Shown one piece after another: positions 44,834 to 53,221 of a stretch of DNA of 64,000 nucleotides. The notes beneath the pieces are model-generated. The model was given only the letters and a program-made list of their open reading frames with translations. It was not told where the DNA came from and ran no database searches. The stretch is from contig NZ_BKCG01000004.1 in NCBI RefSeq assembly GCF_008974325.1, forward strand, positions 124,001 through 188,000. Direction: 5' to 3'. The DNA comes from Patiriisocius marinus (lineage in GTDB: Bacteria; Bacteroidota; Bacteroidia; Flavobacteriales; Flavobacteriaceae). The translations under genes and the position numbers were made by a program. How positions within the stretch are numbered: the first letter of the stretch is position 1; each line of letters starts with the position of its first letter.

Positions 44834-45742
44834 TTACTTTTTTAAAAGGTTTTTCACTGCATTTTCTGCATTGTAATATCTAAATATAAAACCGTGTTTT
44901 TCTAATTTTTGAGAACTAACAAGTTGTCCTTCTAAGACCAATACTGCCATTTCCCCTAAAACAAGCTTGAGCATAAAACCAGGAACGTTAGGCAAAAACA
45001 TTGGTACATTTAAAGTATTAGCTAATAATCTTGTAAGTTTCTTATTATTTACAGCTGTAGGTGCAACAGCATTGTAAACACCCACAAGTGATTTATTTAA
45101 AACATAAACATACACTGCTGCTATATCATCAATATGAATCCAAGAAATCCATTGTTTACCAGAACCTAATGGTGCCGGAACACCTAATCTAACAGGCTTT
45201 AATAATTCTGGAAACGCCCCCTCCTTTTTAGCAAAAACGACACCTGTTCTAACTTTAGCCACATCAATCCCTAGTGTAGCAAATTGATCTGCGGCTGCCT
45301 CCCAAGCAACAACCACTTCACCTAAAAAACCTTTATCAACTTCAGTTGATTCTTCAGTATATAAATGTGTTTCATCATTTGGATAAATACTAATTCCGCT
45401 AGCACTTATAAAATGACGCACATTATGGTCTATTCTCTGTAATGTAGTATAAAGTAAATTCGCCGTTTCAGTCCTACTTTCAAGTATAATTTTCTTGTAC
45501 GACTTTGTCCATCGTTCAGAAATTGAAGCACCAACAAGATTAATAACACTCCCTACATTTTCAAAACAAGCTACATCTATTTCACCTTTTTTAGGCGACC
45601 AAAGAAATCCTTTATGATTATGCTCATGTTTAATTTTCTCTTCACGCGTTGTTAAGTAATTAACGTGAATACCTTGCTCTAAAAGTAGTTTAGTGATTTG
45701 TGTACCTATAAGTCCTGTTGCACCCGTTATTAATACTTTCAT
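44834..45742 (-). CDS. TIGR01777-type NAD(P)-dependent epimerase family protein
   Basis: 302 residues. The N-terminal motif is KVLITGATGLIGTQITKLL (TGxxGxxG). SASGISIYP and the basic ISERWTKSYKK region match the YfcH/SDR39U1 family. The C-terminal part has the LGEMAVLVLEGQLVSSQKLE segment typical of it. The reaction is unknown; animal homologues are linked to cell division. It is convergent with the YceI gene. Confidence 0.9.
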   Translation of the reverse strand: MKVLITGATGLIGTQITKLLLEQGIHVNYLTTREEKIKHEHNHKGFLWSPKKGEIDVACFENVGSVINLVGASISERWTKSYKKIILESRTETANLLYTTLQRIDHNVRHFISASGISIYPNDETHLYTEESTEVDKGFLGEVVVAWEAAADQFATLGIDVAKVRTGVVFAKKEGAFPELLKPVRLGVPAPLGSGKQWISWIHIDDIAAVYVYVLNKSLVGVYNAVAPTAVNNKKLTRLLANTLNVPMFLPNVPGFMLKLVLGEMAVLVLEGQLVSSQKLEKHGFIFRYYNAENAVKNLLKK

Positions 45743-45833
45743 TTTATTTTTTACTTAAAATTAAGCACTTTTCACTTCACTGATATCATGTTTAACTCCT
45801 TATTAGGATTAAAATAACGTTTGTCTTAAAATA

Positions 45834-46502
45834 TCAAGATTTTGTAGCTCTTAGCATCTCTCTTTTTCCTGGAGGTCCAGGTAAACGCTCCACCACAAAA
45901 CCAACTGCTTGCATTGCTCTTCTTACACTACCTTTTGCTGCGTAAGTTACTAAAACACCTTTAGGCTTTAGTGCTTCAAACATAATCTGAAATATTTCCT
46001 CAGTCCATAATTCAGGTTGTACTCTAGCGCCAAAAGCGTCAAAATAAATTAATTGATAGCTGTTCTTTTCTGAAATTTTATCAAAAAAAACTTGGTTCTT
46101 TTTTAAGCTGAAATTTGAATTTATTACTACAGATTCTTCCCAACTAACATCATGCAACTGTTGAAAAATGGTATCTGAAATTTCAAGTTGTTCAGCGTAA
46201 TTAAGTCCTTTAACTTCATCACTAGAAATAGGATAAGCCTCAACGCCTGTGTAGTTTATTTTTACTTTTAAAATTTCGGTTTCAAGCAAAGTCAATAAAG
46301 CATTTAACCCTGTACCGAAACCTATTTCAAGAATAGAAATTTCAGCACAAGGGTTTAGCTTTAAAAAATGATACAAACCAGTGGCAATAAACACATGATT
46401 TGCTTCAGCGATTGCACCGTGTTTAGAATGATATTGTTCATCCCAATCTGGCAAGTGAATAGTCGTAGAACCATCACCTGTTTTTAGAAATTCACGCTTC
46501 AA
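45834..46502 (-). CDS. mnmD: tRNA U34 5-methylaminomethyl-2-thiouridine methyltransferase MnmD
   Basis: 222 residues. It begins with the family hallmark TGDGSTTIHLPDWDEQYHSKHG and has the SAM site EIGFGTGLNALLT. YFDAFGARVQPELWTEEIF is the conserved MnmC1/MnmD motif. It stands alone without the FAD-dependent MnmC2 domain found in E. coli MnmC. It methylates nm5s2U34 to mnm5s2U34 in tRNA. Overlap is avoided by 1 bp with the upstream DUF4920 gene, so they form a pair. Confidence 0.92.
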   Translation of the reverse strand: MKREFLKTGDGSTTIHLPDWDEQYHSKHGAIAEANHVFIATGLYHFLKLNPCAEISILEIGFGTGLNALLTLLETEILKVKINYTGVEAYPISSDEVKGLNYAEQLEISDTIFQQLHDVSWEESVVINSNFSLKKNQVFFDKISEKNSYQLIYFDAFGARVQPELWTEEIFQIMFEALKPKGVLVTYAAKGSVRRAMQAVGFVVERLPGPPGKREMLRATKS

Positions 46503-46503
46503 A

Positions 46504-47022
46504 TTATTCTACTTCCTGCTTTTTAGGAATCAAAACTCCTGAAGATGTAAAAGATAATGTTCGTTTTGGCTCAGTGATTTCAAGAACTTCCTCTTTCGAT
46601 TTACCTCCATCTTCTGCATAATGACGTTGTTCATCAACACTCATCTCTGCAACAAATGCTTTTCCTGCCATTATTACTTCTTCATTTCCTAAATCTGTAG
46701 GCATAAAAAATCCGTAATCTTTAAATTTAACCATTGCCTCGGTATCATCACCAATTGCAACTTGCATCCAGCAACCTTTTGCTTGACAAACTTCGTTCAC
46801 TTTAGCTCTAAACTTAACGTCTATAGTATCTCCTGGCTTTAACGAATTATATTTTGCCAGCATCTCTTCAGCAGACAACACCTCTTTATCTGTGATTTTT
46901 TCACCATAAAAATCATAATTAGCCGCTATAGTTTCAGTTGCTACCTCAACATCTTTTTGCTTAGAGTCGCTACAAGCTACAAGCACTGTAGCTATTAGTA
47001 ATGTGATAAATATTTTTTTCAT
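46504..47022 (-). CDS. DUF4920 lipoprotein
   Basis: 172 residues with a lipoprotein signal ending at Cys17 (VLVACSDSK). The mature domain has AKVNEVCQAKGCWMQVAIGD, with two conserved Cys, and the acidic KFKDYGFFMPTDL stretch typical of DUF4920. It is probably attached to the outer membrane; the function is unknown. First gene of a pair with mnmD. Confidence 0.88.
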   Translation of the reverse strand: MKKIFITLLIATVLVACSDSKQKDVEVATETIAANYDFYGEKITDKEVLSAEEMLAKYNSLKPGDTIDVKFRAKVNEVCQAKGCWMQVAIGDDTEAMVKFKDYGFFMPTDLGNEEVIMAGKAFVAEMSVDEQRHYAEDGGKSKEEVLEITEPKRTLSFTSSGVLIPKKQEVE

Positions 47023-47108
47023 GTTACTACTATTTTCAAAATTAATATTGTTAATTAATATACTGCAATTTTAGGAAAATTTTGGATTTTATGTAGGGTA
47101 AAAAATCG

Positions 47109-47116
47109 TTATTTTT
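47109..47116 (+). promoter_or_regulatory. -7 box (TATTTTTG) of ilvE
   Basis: Matches TAnnTTTG, 21 bp upstream of the ATG at 47138. A TTTG at 47081-47084 is 24 bp upstream, slightly long for a -33 element. Confidence 0.5.
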
Positions 47117-47137
47117 GCAAAAACAACAATTAACTAA

Positions 47138-48205
47138 ATGAACAACATAACAACACCAGCAATTAAAGTAATTAAAGCCGACACTTCTAAACTGAAGGAT
47201 GTTGACTTTAACAACCTAGCATTTGGCGCTAATTTCACAGACCATATGTTTGAATGCGACTTTAAGGATGGTGAGTGGCAGACACCTACTATCAAACCTT
47301 ACGGGAATTTAGTAATGTCTCCAGCAGCAAAAGTATTGCATTACGGCCAAGCTGTTTTTGAAGGAATGAAAGCATATAAGGATGACAATGGAGATGTGCA
47401 TTTATTCAGACCTCAACAAAACATAGAACGTATAAACAAATCGTCTAAACGTATGGCGATACCTGAGTTTCCTGAAGAAATTATGATGGAAGCCTTAAAA
47501 CAACTTGTAGCTCTTGATAAAGACTGGGTTCAACCAGGAAGAGGAAACTCATTATACATTAGACCTTTTGTGATAAGCACACAGGTAGGTGTATCTGCAT
47601 CTCCTTCAAATGCTTACAAATTCATGATCATTATGGCGCCAGTAAATGCATATTACACTGGTGATGTTCGTGTAGTAATAGCTGAGGAATATAGCCGCTC
47701 TGCAGATGGCGGTGTTGGTGCTGCAAAAGCTGCTGGTAATTATGGAGCTCAGTTTTACCCTACTAATTTAGCTAAAGAGCAAGGTTTTGACCAAGTTATT
47801 TGGACAGACTCTAACGAACATAAATACCTAGAGGAAGCTGGAACAATGAACGTGTTTTTCCGAATAAATGACACTTTAATCACAGCGCCTACAAGTGATC
47901 GTATTCTTGATGGTGTTACTAGAAAGAGTGTTCTAAAACTAGCCGAAAGAGCAGGTATCAACACAGAAGTTAGAAAACTAACAGTTACTGAATTAGTAGA
48001 TGCTGCAAAAGCTGGCGAATTAAAAGAAATTTTTGGTAGTGGAACAGCAGCTGTCATTAGTCCTGTTAGTGCCTTCTCCTACAAAGATGTTGTTTACGAT
48101 ATTGACAAACAAGATGATAGTTATGCTACTAAGTTTAAAAATGACTTAATGGACATACAATATAATGTAAGTGAAGATCCTTTTAGCTGGAGAGTTAAAA
48201 TCTAA
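47138..48205 (+). CDS. ilvE: Branched-chain amino acid aminotransferase
   Basis: 355 residues, the long class IV form like BCAT. The PLP lysine is probably Lys197 in GVGAAKAAGNYG. Other family motifs are LHYGQAVFEGMKAY, RPFVISTQVGVSAS and LEEAGTMNVFF, with the final cofactor-binding FGSGTAAVISPV. It makes or degrades Val, Leu and Ile in the cytoplasm. Its own promoter and terminator frame a single gene. Confidence 0.96.
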   Translation: MNNITTPAIKVIKADTSKLKDVDFNNLAFGANFTDHMFECDFKDGEWQTPTIKPYGNLVMSPAAKVLHYGQAVFEGMKAYKDDNGDVHLFRPQQNIERINKSSKRMAIPEFPEEIMMEALKQLVALDKDWVQPGRGNSLYIRPFVISTQVGVSASPSNAYKFMIIMAPVNAYYTGDVRVVIAEEYSRSADGGVGAAKAAGNYGAQFYPTNLAKEQGFDQVIWTDSNEHKYLEEAGTMNVFFRINDTLITAPTSDRILDGVTRKSVLKLAERAGINTEVRKLTVTELVDAAKAGELKEIFGSGTAAVISPVSAFSYKDVVYDIDKQDDSYATKFKNDLMDIQYNVSEDPFSWRVKI

Positions 48206-48223
48206 ACAAACAATTCCAAATTT

Positions 48224-48259
48224 AAAAAGCCTTAATAATTATTTATTAAGGCTTTTTTT
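48224..48259. terminator. Bidirectional terminator between ilvE and the convergent pyrophosphatase
   Basis: AAAAAGCCTTAATAA / a TATTAAGGCTTTTT stem with A and T tracts on both sides. Confidence 0.88.
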
Positions 48260-48264
48260 AATGC

Positions 48265-48651
48265 TTAAGATTCTAAAACCTTTTTGATATTTGGCTTGAA
48301 GTAATCTGGTCCTTTCAAAACTTTTCCATCTTCACGGTAAATAGGTTTTCCATCCTCCCCTAGTTTACTCATATTACTGCGCTGAATTTCGTTGAAAACC
48401 TCAACAATTTTATCCTGCATACCGTGTTCAATAATGGTCCCACATAAAATATATAGCATATCTCCTAACGCATCTGCAACTTCAACTAAATCCCCATCTT
48501 TTGCTGCCTCTAGGTATTCTTCATTTTCCTCTTTCATTAAATCAAACCTAAGTTGGTTTCTTTTCTCTCCAATATCTGCCGTTGGCTCATAATTAATACC
48601 AGCACCAAAGGCTTTATGAAATTCTAATACCGCTGCAATTTTATCTTTCAT
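48265..48651 (-). CDS. MazG-like nucleotide pyrophosphohydrolase
   Basis: 128 residues of the all-alpha NTP pyrophosphohydrolase fold. The metal-binding motif is EENEEYLEAAKDGD (ExxE) and DALGDMLYILCGT (D-x-x-D-type). The C-terminal end LKGPDYFKPNIKKVL is seen in phage and bacterial MazG-like HisE-related proteins. It probably hydrolyses non-canonical or damaged NTPs, in the cytoplasm. Convergent with ilvE. Confidence 0.82.
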   Translation of the reverse strand: MKDKIAAVLEFHKAFGAGINYEPTADIGEKRNQLRFDLMKEENEEYLEAAKDGDLVEVADALGDMLYILCGTIIEHGMQDKIVEVFNEIQRSNMSKLGEDGKPIYREDGKVLKGPDYFKPNIKKVLES

Positions 48652-48767
48652 TCTTTAAGTTTTATTATTCCGAAATATTAATGACTTAACACATGTCAAT
48701 CAAATCACCCATTAGGAACTTATTTTAGATTTCTGTTGTATTTTTACAAATATAAAACTACACAAAT

Positions 48768-48956
48768 ATGTTCAGTACAGGCCAATGGATTTTCGCTTTA
48801 TTTTTTGTTATTGGCTTCGTGATTTTAATGATCATTAGCTATAGAAAAGACATCAAACTCCATAGAAAATACTACAAAGGTAGCATTTGGGTGCTTGTTG
48901 GTTTTCTAGTTTTCATAGCTTTACTCGTTGGCGCTAAATACTTACTCAAGCAGTAA
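48768..48956 (+). CDS. Small two-helix membrane protein
   Basis: 62 residues with two membrane helices (about 5-25 and 40-60) joined by a basic loop (YRKDIKLHRKYYKGS). It begins MFSTGQWIFALFFVIGF. A common flavobacterial membrane-protein type of unknown function. A weak hairpin (AACTTGT / ACAAGTT at 48992-49010) may terminate it before the regulon begins. Confidence 0.72.
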   Translation: MFSTGQWIFALFFVIGFVILMIISYRKDIKLHRKYYKGSIWVLVGFLVFIALLVGAKYLLKQ

Positions 48957-49113
48957 ACACCTCTTTTCTAATCATCTATACTTACAATAAAAACTTGTTT
49001 TCTACAAGTTGGATTTTTACATTTTAAAAAGTAGATTCGAATTGCAGAACTAAAACTAACCAACTATTTCGCAATTCCATTTAGCATTTTTTGCTAGTAT
49101 TTAATAATTAATA

Positions 49114-49129
49114 TACCCATTAGCGGGTA
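49114..49129 (+). promoter_or_regulatory. Regulon site 1: TACCC-ATTAGC-GGGTA
   Basis: A 16-bp inverted repeat matching TACCC-N6-GGGTA, 59 bp before the ATG at 49189. Read as NarL heptamers it is TACCCAT-TA-GCGGGTA (7-2-7). Unlike the other sites no clean -7 box lies 23 bp downstream (the sequence there is TTAATTGC). Confidence 0.65.
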
Positions 49130-49188
49130 TGGCTTTCATTTGGTTTTTTTTATTAATTGCACTAATAATCAAACTAACAAACCGTATT

Positions 49189-49965
49189 ATGGCACATGAA
49201 AACCACAGATTCAATTTAATTTTAAGAAACCACAACCACCCAACTTCAAAATCTCAAGCAAGTTTAAATCCCATTTTTAGCGAAGCATCCCATGGAACTC
49301 ACTACACTTTATTTGCTGAATTTTTACCAAAAGATAGTAATAAAGTTTATGAAGGAAGCTTTGAAGTAGGTTCAATTAGAGTTAAACTTCAAAATTTTAC
49401 AGGGCCTATCACCATGGGGATTTCGGAAATTATTGGTATTAATATTTATAATGGAGAAGAATCCATGAAGGAGTTTATGGTTGAGAATTTTTCAACCAAA
49501 AGAGTTGTTGAATTAATTGTTAGTGTACAGCCTTTAAATTCTTGTCAAGAAAAAACAATTGAACTAGATAACTCCCTCTCTCTTACCCTAAACGAAGGTG
49601 ATATATTTGAAACTCAAGTAATGAAAAAACTCATTGACCAAGAGTATTCTGGAGCAGGAAGAACCAGGTTTGAAAATCAAGCTTTAATTTTAGATGAAAA
49701 CCATATGTATAGAGATGGCGAGGAAATTGTGATTACTAATGATGATATGTGGAAAGATAAATCAACGCTATTAATGTTAGAAAGTGCTGGCTTTATAATA
49801 AATGATCAAATAAATAACACATTAAAATATAACAATACTTCAATAGAAAAATCTTTAGAAAACACTAAACAACTAGCGGAAATAACATTAGGCATATCTA
49901 GCAACAAAAGCCGTCGTAATGACCCTAAGTGTAAGCAAAAAACATCAGACATATATATTATGTAA
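49189..49965 (+). CDS. Unrecognised protein heading the regulatory unit, start reassigned
   Basis: 258 residues from the ATG at 49189 (MAHENHRFNLILRN). The longest frame begins at 49129, but that ATG overlaps the 3' arm of regulon site 1, and its 20 added residues look like read-through, so the inner start is preferred. The N-terminus is His/Asn-rich (FNLILRNHNHP). The middle is predicted beta-rich with VYEGSFEVGSIRVKLQ and GPITMGISEIIGIN, and the C-terminus is basic (NKSRRNDPKCKQK). No signal peptide remains and no family was recognised. It lies 26 bp before the sensor kinase gene, so it is the first gene of that unit. Confidence 0.6.
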   Translation: MAHENHRFNLILRNHNHPTSKSQASLNPIFSEASHGTHYTLFAEFLPKDSNKVYEGSFEVGSIRVKLQNFTGPITMGISEIIGINIYNGEESMKEFMVENFSTKRVVELIVSVQPLNSCQEKTIELDNSLSLTLNEGDIFETQVMKKLIDQEYSGAGRTRFENQALILDENHMYRDGEEIVITNDDMWKDKSTLLMLESAGFIINDQINNTLKYNNTSIEKSLENTKQLAEITLGISSNKSRRNDPKCKQKTSDIYIM

Positions 49966-49991
49966 CTTGCTTTTAGCTTTCACAATTGTTT

Positions 49992-51857
49992 ATGATTAGA
50001 ATATATATACTACTCTGCACACTCTTCTTTGCGCTGTCTACTACAACAGCGCAAAGCAATGAATTTGTGAACAACCTTAGACTATACAACTTAAAGGAAG
50101 CTGAAACACAAATCTCTCTATTACCCAAGAAAGCCAAAGCTTTGGCAAGTTGGCAAATTGAATTCTTAAAAGATTTCAAAATAAGCAATGAAAATTTCAG
50201 CAGTTTAGAAAATATAACTAAACCTAATGACAATGGTATTGGAGATTATCTTTATTACATTAATTGGGGTGATTATTTTTTCTACAATTCACTAGACAAA
50301 AATATTAAGGCTATTGATAATTACAAACAAGCTTTGATAATTGCAAAAAAACTGGACAATAAATTGTTGACTGGTGAATCATTAAAACGTATTTTAACAC
50401 TTCACAGAGTTAACTACCTATACAATAATCAAACATATGTACCTTTTTTAGAAGATTACAAACAGATAGTGTATGATGAATATGAAGAAGCATATTATCA
50501 TTATTTCAATCTTATTTTAAACTTTAAAAACTACGATGTAGATCAATGGTCTCAAAATTCTTATAAAAAACTCTCTAATTATTTAAAGAAAAATGATCAC
50601 CCTTACTTGCGAGGTATTTCACAAACAGTATTTGCAAGTTATTTTGAAGAAGTACAAAAACAGGATAGTATTTGGTATTATGCAAATAGCGCAAAACAGG
50701 CATTAGACTCAATACCATATGGCTATAAAGGGACTAGATTAAACCAAATTAATAGCTTTATGTCGAGAATTTCTTTACAAGAAGAAAAGTTTGAAAAAGC
50801 AGAAATATTCAGAAAAAATGCAACAACAACTTTATTCACTAGTATTGATTTGAAAACAAAATCTCTAGGGCATTATCAAAAATCAGTAATAGACTCAGTG
50901 CGTGGAGATTTCTTGAGTGCTTATGATGAAAGCATGAAATATCGAGTTTCAATGGCTGAAATCGAAGAAGCTGCTCAAAACAATTTATTCAACGAATTAG
51001 AAGTAAAATATGAGTCTGCCGAAAAAGAGAAGGAAATAGTTTTAATAGAAAATGCAAATCAGAAACAACGCTATATACTTATTGCACTTGGCTCCCTATT
51101 AATATTGGGAAGTATTATCGCATTTTTAATTTATCGCAACACAAAAAGAAAACAACGTATTGCCGAACAACAAAGAGAAATCGAAATTCAAAAAACTGAA
51201 AAAATATTAAAAGAGCAGGAAATCACTTCTATTAATGCAATGATAGAAGGTCAAGAAAAAGAACGTCAACGCGTTGCTAGCGACCTTCACGACAGCGTAG
51301 GCGCAACACTTGCAGCAGCCAAACTACAGTTTGATCATATTTCAAAAAACAAGGATAAAGCCTTAGAGATGGATGAACTATTTGAAAAAACAAAAATACT
51401 TCTGGATGACGCGTATTCCGAAGTTAGAAGTATGGCACATATTAAAAATAGTGGTGTAATCGCTAAAAATGGATTACTTCCTGCCATTAAAAAACTAACT
51501 GACAATGTTTCAATAAACGGAAATCTCGAAGTTGCACTACAAGATTTTGGTTTAGAAAACAGATTAGACAATAGTTTAGAAATAACCATTTTTAGAATTA
51601 TACAAGAGTTAATTACAAATATTGTAAAACACGCGAGTGCAACCGAAGCTAGTATTAACATTACCCAACACGAATCACTCCTTTCTATCATAGTAGAGGA
51701 CAATGGGAAGGGATTTAATATTTCAGAATTTATAAATAGTACTAACGGTATGGGACTTAGCAGTATCGAAAGACGCGTTGAACATCTTGAAGGAACAATG
51801 GAAGTTGATTCATTTCCAGGAAAAGGAACTTCTATATTAATAGACATACCATTATGA
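49992..51857 (+). CDS. TPR-sensor histidine kinase (HisKA_3/NarX-type)
   Basis: 621 residues from the ATG at 49992 (a TTG two codons earlier is less likely). Signal peptide about 1-21, an extracytoplasmic helical TPR-like sensor (about 25-355), one membrane helix (about 361-382), a coiled coil, then the HisKA_3 motif RQRVASDLHDSVGATLAAAK with phospho-acceptor His433. The ATPase has the N-box ELITNIVKHA (about 537) and G-box DNGKGF. The ATPase is GHKL type, normal for NarL-class partners. It overlaps the response regulator start by ATGA, so the two make a strict pair. The ligand is unknown. Confidence 0.9.
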   Translation: MIRIYILLCTLFFALSTTTAQSNEFVNNLRLYNLKEAETQISLLPKKAKALASWQIEFLKDFKISNENFSSLENITKPNDNGIGDYLYYINWGDYFFYNSLDKNIKAIDNYKQALIIAKKLDNKLLTGESLKRILTLHRVNYLYNNQTYVPFLEDYKQIVYDEYEEAYYHYFNLILNFKNYDVDQWSQNSYKKLSNYLKKNDHPYLRGISQTVFASYFEEVQKQDSIWYYANSAKQALDSIPYGYKGTRLNQINSFMSRISLQEEKFEKAEIFRKNATTTLFTSIDLKTKSLGHYQKSVIDSVRGDFLSAYDESMKYRVSMAEIEEAAQNNLFNELEVKYESAEKEKEIVLIENANQKQRYILIALGSLLILGSIIAFLIYRNTKRKQRIAEQQREIEIQKTEKILKEQEITSINAMIEGQEKERQRVASDLHDSVGATLAAAKLQFDHISKNKDKALEMDELFEKTKILLDDAYSEVRSMAHIKNSGVIAKNGLLPAIKKLTDNVSINGNLEVALQDFGLENRLDNSLEITIFRIIQELITNIVKHASATEASINITQHESLLSIIVEDNGKGFNISEFINSTNGMGLSSIERRVEHLEGTMEVDSFPGKGTSILIDIPL

Positions 51858-52480
51858 TAAAAATAGCCATTGCAGAAGACCATCAATCACTAATCGACGG
51901 TATTGAGTTATTACTAAAATACGAAATCGATATAAAAATAATAGGTACCGCAAATGACGGTGAAGAACTACTGCGCATTGTAAGAAGAAACAAACCAAAC
52001 GTAGTAATTACAGATATTAAGATGCCTAAAACTGACGGTATAGAAGCAACGAAGCTTATTAAACAAGAATTTCCTGAAACTAAAATTATTGGGTTTAGTA
52101 TGTTTGATCAACAAGAAGCTATTCAACAAATGATTGCTGCAGGAGCAACTGGTTATTTATTAAAAAACTCTCCTTTAGAAGAAGTTTTAAATGCTATAAA
52201 AACAGTACACCTAGGCGGAACTTTTTACGATAAAAATATCAATCCAAAATTTTTAACTGAAACCGTCACCACAACGCAACAAAAAACACTGCTATCTAAA
52301 AGTGAAAAGGAAATTCTACTCATGATTGGGCAAGGTAAATCGAGTAATGAAATTGCAGCTTTACGTTTTACTTCTGTTTCAACAGTAGAAAAACATCGTA
52401 AAAACATGATTAGAAAATTAGGTCTTCAAGGTAAAGGTGAATTGCTTAGGTACTCCATCGAAAAAAAATACGATTTTTAA
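51854..52480 (+). CDS. NarL/FixJ-family response regulator
   Basis: 208 residues. The receiver domain (1-118) has acidic pocket Glu8-Asp9 and phospho-acceptor Asp54 in VVITDIKMPKTDG, with Lys104-type KNS and the YLLKNS motif. The LuxR-type HTH (about 143-205) has SEKEILLMIGQGKSSNEIA and STVEKHRKNMIRKLGL. It overlaps the kinase gene by 4 bp. NarL proteins bind TACYYMT heptamers as inverted 7-2-7 pairs; four such sites occur in this cluster, so this protein is the best candidate for their binding. Confidence 0.93.
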   Translation: MIKIAIAEDHQSLIDGIELLLKYEIDIKIIGTANDGEELLRIVRRNKPNVVITDIKMPKTDGIEATKLIKQEFPETKIIGFSMFDQQEAIQQMIAAGATGYLLKNSPLEEVLNAIKTVHLGGTFYDKNINPKFLTETVTTTQQKTLLSKSEKEILLMIGQGKSSNEIAALRFTSVSTVEKHRKNMIRKLGLQGKGELLRYSIEKKYDF

Positions 52481-52484
52481 AAAG

Positions 52485-52531
52485 TACCCAACAGTGGGTA
52501 TTTTATATGGTTTAGGTACTAAGTATTTTTG
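52485..52531 (+). promoter_or_regulatory. Regulon site 2 with -7 box, promoter of the LuxR-type gene
   Basis: TACCC-AACAGT-GGGTA at 52485-52500, then exactly 23 bp, then the -7 box TATTTTTG at 52524-52531, 4 bp before the ATG at 52536. The repeat centre lies about 35 bp upstream of the -7 box, the position expected for an activator. The message would be leaderless or nearly so. Confidence 0.75.
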
Positions 52532-52535
52532 AGTT

Positions 52536-52913
52536 ATGACTTCGTATTTAAAAATAAAAAAATTGCTTAATAGATCTTCAAAAGAAGATAGACAATTAAC
52601 CTTAGCTGAAACACTTGATGTACTAAACCATTTAGAAAAAATAGCTGAAGACAAATTGTTAATCAGAAAACTTGTTTCAAAAATTCTATATATAAAAAAC
52701 AGTACATCAGAACACGCTTCATTAACTAAACGAGAACTCCAAGTTCTCAAACTAATAGGATGTAATTTTAAATCAACTGAAATCTCAACAACACTCTCTA
52801 TTAGCAGTAATACAGTGTCAACCCATAGAAAAAATATTATAAAAAAGCTTGGAATTAAAGGCACTAGGCAATTGAAAGTAATTGCAAGCGAACATGTAAA
52901 AGGAGAACTTTAA
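52536..52913 (+). CDS. Stand-alone LuxR-type HTH transcription factor
   Basis: 125 residues with no receiver domain. The N-terminal half (about 1-60) is helical and charged. The C-terminal LuxR HTH has LTKRELQVLKLIGCNFKSTE (residues about 63-82) and NTVSTHRKNIIKKLGIKG. It resembles the small GerE-type regulators and could act with, or after, the NarL-type protein encoded 55 bp upstream. Its own promoter contains regulon site 2, so it is likely a target of the same system and may feed back on it. Confidence 0.88.
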   Translation: MTSYLKIKKLLNRSSKEDRQLTLAETLDVLNHLEKIAEDKLLIRKLVSKILYIKNSTSEHASLTKRELQVLKLIGCNFKSTEISTTLSISSNTVSTHRKNIIKKLGIKGTRQLKVIASEHVKGEL

Positions 52914-52925
52914 TTGACAAAAAAC

Positions 52926-52972
52926 TACCCATTAATGGTTATTTTATAAAAAAATAAATAACCGTAGATTTG
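52926..52972 (+). promoter_or_regulatory. Regulon site 3 with -7 box, promoter of the peptide-oxygenase unit
   Basis: TACCC-ATTAAT-GGTTA at 52926-52941 (one mismatch), then exactly 23 bp, then TAGATTTG at 52965-52972, a perfect TAnnTTTG match, 23 bp before the ATG at 52996. As heptamers it is TACCCAT-TA-ATGGTTA. Confidence 0.75.
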
Positions 52973-52995
52973 ACCTTAATCAAAACTAATCAATT

Positions 52996-53190
52996 ATGAC
53001 TAAATTAAAAAAGACTGATTTTGAGGTCACTAACGTCTCGAAATCCAGCACATTCAAAAAAGTAGTTTTTACTTCGTTAATTGCTTCATCACTAGCAATG
53101 GGATCTTGTGTTTCTGATCCAGCTAGTTGTACAGATGCAAATTCATTTGACAACGTAGGTAGTGGATCTGCCTGCGTAGATTCTGACTAG
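52996..53190 (+). CDS. 64-residue Cys/Asp-rich exported peptide (candidate oxygenase substrate)
   Basis: 64 residues. A charged N-terminal leader (about 1-22) is followed by a hydrophobic segment (about 23-36) ending in LAMGSC, which reads as a lipobox with Cys38. The last 27 residues are small and acidic, with Cys38, Cys45, Cys60, five Asp, two Asn and several Ser. It could be a lipoprotein, or a leader-plus-core peptide of the RiPP type. The JmjC-type oxygenase gene lies 31 bp downstream in the same unit and could hydroxylate its Asp or Asn residues; this is inference. No known family was recognised. Confidence 0.7.
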   Translation: MTKLKKTDFEVTNVSKSSTFKKVVFTSLIASSLAMGSCVSDPASCTDANSFDNVGSGSACVDSD

Positions 53191-53221
53191 TAAAATTCTC
53201 ACTAAGTACACCCGCTCAATT

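Noticed and set aside
49129-49188. Twenty extra N-terminal residues for the first regulon gene
   Set aside because: The ATG overlaps the arm of the inverted repeat in the promoter; the hydrophobic-looking stretch is probably untranslated.
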